A stretch of DNA of 64,000 nucleotides, taken from NCBI GenBank assembly GCA_911728435.2, contig OU452206.1:12430297-12494296 (forward strand), in the 5' to 3' direction. Below the pieces are notes generated by a model. It saw nothing but the letters and a program-made list of their open reading frames with translations, was not told the origin of the DNA and did not search any database. The DNA comes from Apoderus coryli (Eukaryota > Arthropoda > Insecta > Coleoptera > Attelabidae). This document shows, one piece after another, positions 54,935-64,000 of this stretch. The translations under genes were made by a program, and so were the position numbers. Within the stretch, counting starts at the first letter, position 1. The number at the start of each line of letters is the position of its first letter.

Positions 54935-55636
54935 TGTCTGTATCCACGAAAACGCAAAAACCACTGACAGATGTTAACCAAATTTGGTACAAAAATACTA
55001 TTGGACATAGCAAGGAGCTGATTAGATTTTGGGAAACATTGAACGTAGGCAAGAGGTTTTAAAGAGGGTTCAAAAATTAAACAAATTCATAGTTCTTAAA
55101 CTTATCCGAAATACTGCATAATTTTTTCCGCATTTAATTAAATATAACCTAACCACATTGGCGTTCGGAAATAGTGTAAAATGGGGTAAAAAAGAATAAA
55201 AAAAACGTCTTTCTTAAACATAGCAGAAATGTTAACTAGTTATTTATAGCTTTGATAGAATATAACCTATAAAATGTATTGTAAATAACTTACTTTCATA
55301 GGCGTTCGTAAATAGTGGGGAAGGGGTCAAAACATAAAAAGTATATATTTCCTAAACATATTCGAAATATGGAATAATTTGTCATAGTTGTGATATAATA
55401 TAAGCTACAAAATATTCCATAAAAAAATTGGTTCACACAGGCGTTCGAAAATAGTCTAAAAAAGGGTCAAAAACGAAAAAAAAATGTTTCCCAAATATAC
55501 CAGAAAAATTGGCTAATTATATATAGCTTTGATATAAGATAACCTACAAAATGCAGCATAAAATTTTTATTTACATAGGCGTTCGTAAATAGTAGAAAAG
55601 GGGGTAAATAAAAAAAAAATTAAATTTATTTTATCG

Positions 55637-55958
55637 AATTATCGGGTTTCGGGATAAATAAAATTCGAATTAACTTGGTGTAGTCTCTATTGCAACGTTT
55701 CTTATGTGATTGTGTTGCAGATTAACAGTTTGACTAGTGTCATGTTGTATAATATATGTTTCATGTTATTAGTCTGTTTTTATTGATTGTTTATGTACAA
55801 TCTTTATTCTCATTTTGGACAACGCGAAGTATTAGTTTAAAAATAAAAAATTCTCCTTGATTTTAGCCTAAAGAGGTGCATATATTGGCACGAAACGTTG
55901 CAATAGAGACTACACCAAGTTAATTGGAATTATATTTATCACGAAACCCGATTTAAAT
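55637..55958. mobile_element. PLE-derived inverted repeat
   Basis: Arms 55640-55703 and 55892-55956 are reverse complements (AACTTGGTGTAGTCTCTATT, GCAACGTTTC, TCGGGTTTCG). The right arm includes a hammerhead-like core. The organisation, with no coding part, equals the pseudo-LTR arms around the PLE at 4820-5677. Confidence 0.65.
55865..55903 (+). ncRNA. Hammerhead-like motif (PLE-type)
   Basis: GCCUAAAGA, stem II GUGC/GCAC with an 8-base loop, GAA, the self-complementary AACGUU, GC. CUAAAGA deviates at two core positions, so it is probably inactive. Confidence 0.35.
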
Positions 55959-56261
55959 GTAATTTTTTTTTATTTAACTAGTTGAATTGCTGTTAAAAAT
56001 ACACGACAACAATTAATGTACCATAGGCGTCCGTGAAAATTCTATAAAAGGTCAGAAAAAATTCGTATCCGTGATAACTCAAAAACCACTTAACGGATTT
56101 TAACCACATTTGGTACGAAAATACTACAGGATATGTATAGGTGGTGATTAACATTGAGCGTAGGCAAGGGGTTTAAAAGAGGGTTCAAAAATTAAAAAAA
56201 TCATAGTTCTTAAACTTATCCGAAATATTGAATAATTTTTTGTCAAAACTTTGGCTACTAA

Positions 56262-56400
56262 GGAATTTTAAAATATCGTAGGGCATGTATTGTTATGAAA
56301 AGTGAAAAGCGTGCGCTTATGGCTGCAGTGGGTATTGACATTACAAAGGGATATCGAGTTGTGGTTTTTATATAATTTTAAACTAAAATTAGAATTACTA
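56262..56400 (+). repeat. Interspersed repeat, partner of 36875-37015
   Basis: Same orientation and same words as the copy at 36875. The open frame at 56302-56526 overlaps it and is chance coding. Confidence 0.8.
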
Positions 56401-57161
56401 TACATCTTTTTATTCTTTTTAGAATTTACCATCCACTACCGTCTAACGTTGAATCGGCTTTCGATGTATGTCGCATACAAAGCATACCAAGTCTTTTTGC
56501 CACTTTTTGCATATATACAAGTATAGGTACGGACTACGAAACCTATTTAGGTATACGATGAACATGCTTATTTAAATTTTATATATCCACCAAGAAATAT
56601 AGCTGCAATGTCGTCTATAAATAACCAAAAATGTAGAATGTCGACAATCCAAACTATGGAAGGCGATACTTCTCCTTTTTTAAAATTACATAATTCACAT
56701 AGCTTAGCATTTAAAGCTTGGCAGGTCACACAATCTGTTAACTTAAGCTCTCCAACCTTCAGATTTAAGGTTGGAATTTTTAAAAGGAAGATGAGCTTTC
56801 ATACTTTGTCAGTGCTAGTCAAAAGATCCCGCTATAGCGTCCAAAGTTTTGAAATAATGTTTAGAAAAAGGAGTTAGCAGCAGTTCTTATACTTTTATTA
56901 CCGAAGTAGGTAATAATCTCTTTCACAGTCTTAAAATAGTACCTATATTTTGTAGTTTAGACATAAATCTACACGTACCTAGTCCGTGTTGGAATAGCAA
57001 GGAACATACCGTTATAATAATTAATACTATTGTTAATACTTGTTATTTGTTATGCATATCTGATATTATAAACTATCAACAAATCTTACTCACTTAGTTA
57101 ATGACATTTTCTAGAGAACGTAAAATTTTTATTTATGTATTCGTCACTTCATTATTTTCAG

Positions 57162-57326
57162 ACTTTAACTGATGATAAATATTTAAAAGAAGACGCTGGC
57201 TTTGCACATGTAAATCTTATTGCTTTAACTCCAAGCGTGTTCCGCTCGTGTCGTATAGAGTGTCCCATACCGACCGAGTCTGATACAGTGACTGCAAAAA
57301 GTTTCATCCACTTGAGGTTTTATTAA
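57162..57326 (+). CDS. Exon-like open stretch, unassigned
   Basis: TTCATTATTTTCAG is a good 3' splice acceptor. The following 54 codons are open in phase 0 (TLTDDKYLKEDAGFAHVNLI, ALTPSVFRSCRIECPIPTES) and end at a stop. The balanced composition after 57200 differs from the AT-rich flank. The first ~20 codons recur at 63380-63436. I do not recognise the protein. It may be a host exon fragment carried in a duplicated unit. Confidence 0.3.
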   Translation, partial: TLTDDKYLKEDAGFAHVNLIALTPSVFRSCRIECPIPTESDTVTAKSFIHLRFY

Positions 57327-57357
57327 ATATTATTATGTAATTTGTTAGATCTTCTTT

Positions 57358-57800
57358 CATTTTATTAATCTAAGAAAAACTATAGAACAAATCATGGTTA
57401 CAATATTCTGCCACCGTGTTTTACAGTTGGACACAAATTTTCTTGTTTAAATTCCACATTAAGTCTTCGCCATACCATATGATGTCCATCCGATTATATT
57501 TAGATTAATCTGAGAAAATAACACATTGCCAAAAATTATTTGTTTCATTCATATTATATTTATTTGCAAACTCTAATCCTTTTTTTTTTCGATTAATCAT
57601 TAACCCAATACTTTTTCCAGTCACTGTAGTTATTTTTATTACTGTCGGTATTGTTTTATATCCCCATGGCAGGTATGATTCATTATACGTCTTATATACG
57701 AGGGAGAAATGTATCAAAAAATGCTGCATTCGATGTCCTTTTATAATTTAAAGAGGCATGGGAACGGATAGCCCCGGTAGAGTCGTTAAATTTATATATT
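57358..57800 (-). pseudogene. Tc1-like transposase relic
   Basis: The minus strand has LEFANKYNMNETNNFWQCVI, FSD, stop, SKYNRMDIIWYGEDL, that is the W..VIFSDESK.N block with the first Asp kept, then text from the NL.PTVKHGG block in a shifted frame (TVAEYCNHDLF). Same family as 38130-38712 and 63440-63745. No second or third catalytic residue. Confidence 0.6.
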
Positions 57801-57830
57801 TTACATTGACTTTGGATAGACTATACCTAT

Positions 57831-59394
57831 ATTTTTCGTGTGCTGACGTCATACAATATTGCGAAACTCAGTCCCCGGTGTTAACGGCAGAACTCGTTTT
57901 AAATAGAGGATACACTCTGTAGGGTACTGAAGCAAGCCTATCTCATAATAATGTTTGAAAGAAATGTAATTTTTCGTTGTTTTCTAATTATACATGGTGT
58001 GTATTGCAGCAAACCAGATAGTAAGCTAGATCCAGTTTGGACCTTTTCTGAAAGATGAAATTGAAGCTATATTTTTACTGCACGGTTATACAGAACACAA
58101 TCTTTTCAATCAGCGGTGTTGCGAGGCGCTCCAAAATTTATTCCAGCGAGTGCTCATTGGTAGAATATCAGTCGGTATCCGTTTATCGAACAACACAATT
58201 AGTTGAGAACTCCATAGCAGAGCATCTCAACGACAAATAATTAATAGAGAAAATGAAAGGAAAGGACGTTGGACGGCAATTTAATGAGTACCGCTATTGC
58301 CAATCTTATCCTTACGTATTTGCTCCTTTGCTCCAAAAGGCTTAAGAGAATTTTTTAACAGGAAATAATTTAGGGTGGGTGTATCTGATTAATGTCTGGG
58401 TTGTATGTGGCCTCATTCAATGAGTTATGACTGGAATTTTAGACAGAAATCTTCCACAGGCAACTAAACTTATAGAAACAATGAACGAATTTGACGCAGG
58501 ACTTATCCAGAAGCATTGTCTCTAAAGGCATCATTCTGTTTGATATCGATGTTGAACTCTGTCAAAGAAACTAAGTGTATAAAATAATTTGTGGACGAAA
58601 ATCTCAAAAAATTTTTGACGATCCAAGATTCATTTCATGGTGGAGCTCCACTAGAATTCACTTCACAAGTAGACGCTTGCTTTTAGGCTGTTGTAGTCAA
58701 GATGAGCACAATACACCTCCTGCGAAGTCCTGGTACAAAAACCTGACACAAACCTAGTCATGCTCCTTTAATAAAAAGAGACGTAATGAAAGAATAAGTG
58801 ACCACCCTGTATTTTTAGTACCTTCTAATCTATGTTTTCGTTAGTAACATGAGGTAATGAATCTTTATCACCAATGAAAAAGGTAGATGTATACCTACCT
58901 ATGTATGTAATGTACCTATACGTACATCTAACTATTTCCGTTTTCCCAACGCCGAAATTGCTTTCGGGGGAAGATTTGTGCACACGGCTGAAAACAAAGC
59001 TATGTGTAATTTACGGAAATTGGTGCTCCGCGGCGGCGTTCAGCATTTTAGGGGTTGGCCTTTTTTATTCCTACATGGTGATCTACTAATATTTGTCATT
59101 TTTTTTGTTTGAAATACGAATTGGGAAATGCCAATTTTTAAATTTATTATTAGGTACTTAAATTTTTGTTATCACTAAGAGAAATGTCCCTTTGCAGGAT
59201 ATTTAGCCAGAAGTGTTGTGCTATTCTTTGGCTATTATTACAGTGGATTGTCCCCGGTTGCTTCAGCAGCTATGGTTTCGTGTTCACTCTTAAAGTCCTA
59301 GTTTATTTTGGGCGTCACAGATTTTGGGTTTGTAAAAAGAGTAAACAATCGGTTATAAACGAAAATCCATGGACTTATTGAAGTTGTTACTTCT
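57831..59394. other. No gene recognised
   Basis: Bases 58050-58800 are less AT-rich and end near ACCACCCTGTATTTTTAG (58801), a mariner-like right end, with CSLVEYQSVSVYRTTQLVEN in a broken frame. This may be a decayed element of unknown type. Bases 58930-59060 form a GC-richer patch without a domain. Frames at 58874 and 59166 are unassigned. Confidence 0.35.
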
Positions 59395-59665
59395 TGTCCG
59401 GTCACCGTTTGTGAATTTTGTTTCACCGGGTTTATTGCCTGCTCAGACTAGATGTCGCCACATACAACTTGTTGTCAATTTACACCTTTGTTGAATATAT
59501 TAGGTTAGGTTAAATCACAGCCTTCATTAGACAGCCATGGACTTAATGAAGCTTTCTACTTCATGTCCGGCCATCGTTTTTGAGCTTTATTTCATCGGGT
59601 TTATTGCCTGCTCAGACTAGATGTCGCCAAATACATCTTGTTGTCAATTTACACCTTTGTTTAAA
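59395..59665 (-). repeat. Two tandem copies of the short family R5
   Basis: CTCAGACTAGATGTCGCC, then ACATACAACTTGTTGTCAAT and TTTACACCTTTG occur at ~59440-59495 and again at ~59610-59665, each preceded by CGGGTTTATTGCCTG. They match the MITE at 35789-36010 in reverse. Confidence 0.75.
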
Positions 59666-60571
59666 CAAAGCTAGCTAAAAAAATAATTTTCGTTGAATAT
59701 TCAGTGGATCCTACCAGATAATTTAACGTTTCACGATACTAGGGAGTTGAGGCAATAGACAGTTGAAGTACTTTCATTTACTTTACGGAAACGAAAACGT
59801 GAAAGTTGACAGCTACGCGTGCGCACGTCGATGTTCTTTGCGTTTGGGTTTACGGCGCTACGTGAACTCGCATGCCTCCTCGTAGTGCCCGTTATCGCTT
59901 AACGCTACCCGAAAAAGATACGTTTAAGTATTGGTGTTGCCTTAACTCCCTCCTACTATTCAATAAATGACGCGTAAAGTCAACAAAAAGAAGAATACAA
60001 AAACGAATGTAAAAAGTCAGAGAGCACCCTGACAAATATCTAAACCCAAATAATATGTTTCCATCTAATTTCGCATTTCCTTTTCCCAATTTCACCGTAT
60101 ACAATTGCACAACGTGCCTACTGTATTATGTGATATGCCTTATTAGTGAGCTGAGCCCACTAAATTATTTAGACAACCTCCAAACGGCGGCGTAATAGCA
60201 GCGCGCGGGAATCCATATAACGAGGATTCATTATTTAATTTATTATTTTCAGGAATGGTATACGTACTTTCCGGTTGTTCACGCTTCTGAGAATGCTTTC
60301 TAAAAGAAATGAGGGGGAAATATTGGTGACCTTATCAACACGCGGATACTTAAACTTGATTAAAAAATTAAATTTCTCTGTCTTTGGTTTTTATGTGATG
60401 TTATAAAAAATAATACAGTTTTGTGCATTGATAATTTATTTATTTATTAATCTATAGACAAAACTCCATTATTACAGCTACATACAATATAGGTAAGTAT
60501 AATAAACAACAATTCAAGTATAAATTAACTCGTGAGCAGAGTATACACATTACACAAAATTAATTTCGATT
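59666..60571. other. No gene recognised; GC-richer patches
   Basis: Bases 59800-59900 and 60180-60225 are CpG- and GC-richer than the surroundings (GCTACGCGTGCGCACGTCG, GGCGGCGTAATAGCAGCGCG). Such patches can mark promoters of host genes, but no exon or TATA box was found. Confidence 0.35.
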
Positions 60572-60700
60572 GACAGCAAGATGTATGTGCCGACATCTAG
60601 TGTGAGTAGGCAATATGCCCCGTGAAACAAAGTTCACAAATGATGGCCAGACAATAAGTAACAACTCCATTTAATGCTATTGCCAACACTAGAAACGCCT
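60572..60700 (+). repeat. Family R5 copy
   Basis: GACAGCAAGATGTATGTG, GACATCTAGTGTGAG and GGCAATATGCCCCGTGAAAC match 35789-35900 closely in the same orientation. Confidence 0.8.
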
Positions 60701-60857
60701 GAATTCCCTAGCGGGAGGTTTTATTTACGAATTTCTGTACAAGACTAAGTTTTGTTGACAATTTGCTTCATACTTCCATGGTTTCACCACCAGACGGTCT
60801 GATTTGTTGATCCACAACTCATCAGTTATGATCGGCAGACAATTTCATTAAAATATA

Positions 60858-61484
60858 CAGGGTGTTTCATAATATATGCGCAGGACTTTAGGATATGAGA
60901 GCTTGTCCAAAACTATGACAAAAAGCTTCTATTAACTTACCCGCTAAAATGTACCATTTTCGAGATACAGGGTGTTGAAATTAAAAAAACTTACTCTCTG
61001 GAATTTTGACAGACTATTTTTTGATCATTTTTAATTTTCCAATTATGAATTTAACGTTTAATTAGTAGAAAAAATTGACCACGTTTTTCAACAATTTCCT
61101 AAAGTTGATTTTCCTGGATAAAGGTCAACTTTCGAGCTTATGACCAAGAGTACCTTTATTGTGTAGAAGACATTGGCGGTTCAAATACGTATCTTAAAAC
61201 CGTACTTTTTCCAGTGGCGTAGAAATTGGGGAGAAAAACACCCACTACCCCTTTAAAAGCTTCACCAAATATTAATTAATTAGTAAAAAAAAAAATCTTG
61301 CAGAAAACATAGCTTATTATGAGTAGAAAATGCTTACAAAAACGGATTTTTTTTTTCAATTGCAATTGCAATTGTATCTCGAAAATTGTGCATTTTAAAG
61401 CGTTAGTCAATAGAAACTTTTTTTCATATTTTTGAACGAATTCTCACATTCTAAAGTCCTGCGCATATATTATGAAACACCCTA
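60858..61484. mobile_element. MITE of the mariner-like type, 627 bp
   Basis: The left end CAGGGTGTTTCATAATATAT and GCGCAGGACTTTAG mirrors the right end at 61450-61484. The similarity runs inward for about 115 bases to TTTTCGAGATAC (60960 and 61374), with substitutions. TA flanks both sides (60856-60857 and 61485-61486). The centre has no coding capacity. The last base of the right end is A in place of G. Confidence 0.85.
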
Positions 61485-61486
61485 TA

Positions 61487-63295
61487 TATTGATTCATAAG
61501 AACACAAAAATAAAATATAGTACAATATGTTCAATTACTTCGAAATGACAATTAACTTATGTGTACCGATTTAATTGATATTTCTCTAATAAACATAATA
61601 TAAAGTTTGTTCAAATTTAATAGATACACATGAAACACTGAAACTAAAAAGGAGTGAGTTGAATGTATAGCTGCGGGCCACAACTTTTAATAAGTTTCAT
61701 TTTGTAGCAAAGTTTGGTACGCGCATTTTTGTAACGACTTTTAACCAAAATTTATTTAAAAACTTGTTAACTTTTGACTATATTATGGTTAATAATAAGA
61801 GATGGAAAGCAGACATTGAGAGAAAATTTTCCTATCAGTAGCGAACAGTGTACAAGAGTTAGCCGACTAATTATATGCTCTTTTTCCAACTATATCTGGT
61901 ATAGTTTCAGAAAGGCGTAGAATCTCCTAAAAATCCGAAACAAACATTATTTTAATTAGAGATGTACTAAATCAAAATACGGGTAAACATAATGTCAGGC
62001 GGCGCGGCGATTACTCACACACGCTGTTTTGCTCAAAGGTCGCCCTGGGCAGGTTTGGTCGCCAGCAAGCTTGAAGGACCATTGTTAGGATTTCAAATTG
62101 TTATAAGATATAGAACTTTATATTTGAGGTAAACTCAGAGAGAATAAGCGGTATAGTTGAATGGTAGCCCAATCGAAGTAATCCTAACCACCGGCAGCTC
62201 GGTCATAAGTAAGGTGAGGGTTGCGCCACTGGTTTATGGGCGGTCAATACCAGAAACCAACAGAATATTATTGTGTGGAGGTCGACTTCTATTATTATCA
62301 CTTAAATGAAAATAATCAAAGTGTATTCAAAATTATAAAAGAACTCATTCAGTTCGCAATAAATTTACCAAACTAATAATATAATTATAAAACAATTGAA
62401 AATTTATCTTACTATTCGACAATCACTGTTCAATCATCAATCGGTTAAACCGTCATAAAAATGAAAACCAATCAGTTAAATTTTACTAATTAAAATAACG
62501 GTAAAGTTCAAACGTTATCAATAACACTTAATAATAAATGTTAAATCGCAATACTAATTAAAACAACACAATATACTTTTCGAGATCTCGAAATTTACAA
62601 TTATTAATCCTATCGGAACGTAAATAAGATTCAATCGTAAGTTGACAGAACTTCGCCACTTCTAGTTCTGAGTAATCAAACTTGTCACTTGAGTCAGTTA
62701 ATCGAGTTACTCTTCATTTATTAAATACAGACTGCATTAAGGTAAAGAATACTAAATGTATGGCATGTGATCAATTATTTAACACGAATTAAAACTAAAG
62801 TAATTTTAGATAATCGTAAGTAACATTAAGCTAGTAGTACTCATCCTGAAAAGGGTCTAAATCTCATCATCCATTACAAACGTAAATTAATCCAATACCA
62901 TACACGTGTTAATCTCTCCAACGATGACCAAATACCAACTCAACTACGTTAACTTACGTGGTGACGAAGTTCCAGCAGTAAACAACTTAACAACTCTTCT
63001 TCACGTACAAAGCTTCACCAGATACCAAACAGGTAAAGGTAGAAACGTAGAAAAACGAAAGTGTAAAATCATACAAACGTAAAACCATACAAACTTAAAA
63101 TCGTAGAACGTACTAACACGATAAAATCTTCTCACAAGGTTTATGTAAAAATTTCCACCAAAATCCCAATAATTAGGAAAGCAACACTTGCCAATAAAAT
63201 AGGGGAAACTTTACTGTACACGTTGTAAAGGAGTCAAAATGAATAATGACCGGTTATGCTTATATTTTCGCAAATTCCAGAATTTTCTAACAACA
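61487..63295. other. No gene recognised
   Basis: AT-rich. At about 63058-63105 GTAAAATCATACAAAC, GTAAAACCATACAAAC and TTAAAATCGTAGAAC form a short 16-bp tandem repeat. Bases 61990-62280 are more balanced but unassigned. Confidence 0.4.
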
Positions 63296-63745
63296 AATTT
63301 TACTCACTTAGTCAGCGACATTTTCTATAGAACGTAAAAATTTTATAATATGTGTATTCGTCACTTCATTATTTTCAGACCTTAACTGATGATAAATATT
63401 CAAAAGAAGACGCTGGCTTTGCACATGTAAATCTTGAAGCTTAAACTGCCTGAGAAAATATCACGTTGCCAAAAATTATTTGTTTCATTCATATATTTAT
63501 TTGCAAACTCAAATCTTTTTTTTTCAATTAATCATTAACCTAATACATTTCCAGTCACTGTAGTTATTTTTATTACTGTCGGTATCCTTTTATATAGCCA
63601 TGGCAGGCATGGTTTATTATACGTCTTATATACGAGGGACAAATGTATCAAAAAACGCTGCATTCGATGCCCTTTTTGTAAATGTAAACGGATAGCCTCG
63701 GTAGAATTGTTAAATTTATATATTTTACATTGAGTTTGGATTATT
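63296..63745. repeat. Duplicated segment, partner of 57082-57830
   Basis: Includes a shortened copy of the exon-like piece (63380-63436) and a Tc1 relic on the minus strand (63440-63745) with the ATTTATTTGCAAACTCAAAT and CAGTCACTGTAGTTATTTTT words found at 57505-57660. Confidence 0.8.
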
Positions 63746-64000
63746 TGTCAGTCTTAAGTCGATTATTAATAAAACCAAATGATATGATTAGCAATTGTGT
63801 AATCCACACGATCGATAGTGTCAGTTATTTATGTGGCTACAGTTACAGACTCAACAAATAAGTATCAGTTTTTTGTTTCTTTTTCTTTGCGTCTAATAGT
63901 TAGTATGCGTTGTACCAAAAAGCATCTCCCAGCGTAAAATTATCCTTCCTTCTCTGTCCCTCATCGTGTATTCATGTCAGATATATTTTACTATATCTTG
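63746..64000. other. No gene recognised
   Basis: Window end. Nothing recognised. Confidence 0.4.

Larger units (their letters stand above)
54935..56240 (-). repeat. Array of ~140-bp tandem repeats, minus orientation, split by a PLE piece
   Basis: GGCGTTCG words start at 55160, 55301, 55440 and 55578, periods 141, 139 and 138. The end module (ACTTAACGGATTTTAACCAC, TTTGGTACGAAAATACT, GTAGGCAAGGGGTTT) occurs twice, at 54945-55080 and 56030-56190. The unit is the same as at 12590-13540, reversed. An inverted-repeat insertion interrupts it at 55637-55958. Confidence 0.85.
57082..57830. repeat. Duplicated segment, partner of 63296-63745
   Basis: Shares TTCATTATTTTCAGAC, TTAAAAGAAGACGCTGGCTT and TGCACATGTAAATCTT, and further on the Tc1 relic, with 63296-63745. 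The partner lacks ~280 bases (57221-57505). So a unit made of an exon-like piece plus a Tc1 relic was copied, then the second copy was deleted internally. Confidence 0.8.

Noticed and set aside
62170..62240. A-box-like GCGGTATAGTTGAATGGTAG as a third tRNA-like unit
   Set aside because: No B box within the required distance and no fold resembling a tRNA.
1..64000. CRISPR arrays, phage or bacterial defence systems, integrated viruses and LTR retrotransposons
   Set aside because: No regular spacer arrays, no prokaryotic gene organisation, no capsid, protease or integrase motifs and no long direct repeats bordering a coding block were seen.

Overview
The window is AT-rich animal DNA, almost certainly from an insect genome. 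It has no bacterial operons, no ribosome-binding sites and no dense ORFs. Nearly every open frame that can be recognised comes from a transposable element typical of arthropods: Tc1-like, mariner (DD34D), mariner-like transposases with a DUF4817-type helix-turn-helix, a pogo-like element, Penelope-like elements (PLEs) with GIY-YIG endonuclease remains, and non-LTR retrotransposons. A beetle would fit this mix, but the sequence alone does not prove the order. I found no intact host gene, no CRISPR array and no viral genome. Three pieces might be host exons or first exons (44781-45060 minus, 52294-52505 minus, 57162-57326 plus), all uncertain.

Layout. 0-1.3 kb: a degenerate 20-bp repeat, a helix-turn-helix fragment and a foldback element around a DUF4817-type domain. 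4.3-7.8 kb: a broken Tc1-like element that holds a 210-bp inverted repeat and a Penelope-like remnant. 7.9-9.3 kb: a tRNA-derived SINE, a reverse-transcriptase relic and a mariner-like relic. 12.6-13.8 kb: an array of ~140-bp repeats and a copy of family R1. 15.4-24.1 kb: relics of a DUF4817 transposase, a PLE, and several non-LTR elements, including a long RT fragment at 20.9-21.9 kb. 25.3-32.1 kb: a long-TIR mariner-like element, PLE ribozyme-like motifs, two truncated mariners facing opposite ways, and four non-LTR fragments. 35.8-38.7 kb: a MITE, a mariner tail and a Tc1 relic. 38.7-42.6 kb: a three-layer nest (family R1, split by a PLE, itself split by a pogo-like element). 46.4-50.5 kb: a tRNA-like unit and a second R1 foldback, split by a 1200-bp mariner-like deletion derivative with nearly identical ends. 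51.5-53.7 kb: two mariner relics. 54.9-56.2 kb: a reverse-orientation array of the same ~140-bp unit, split by a small PLE-derived inverted repeat. 57-63.7 kb: a duplicated segment, Tc1 relics, a short-MITE family and a 627-bp MITE.

How the parts relate. Four observations stand out. (1) Several PLE remnants carry the same hammerhead-like core, in most cases ending in a self-complementary hexamer. (2) Family R1 looks like the very long terminal repeats of a DUF4817-type mariner-like element. (3) Insertion order can be read directly at several nests because empty-site copies exist elsewhere in the window. (4) Two arrays of one ~140-bp unit lie about 42 kb apart in opposite orientations. All coding remnants carry stops, frameshifts or deletions, so nothing here looks able to move by itself.
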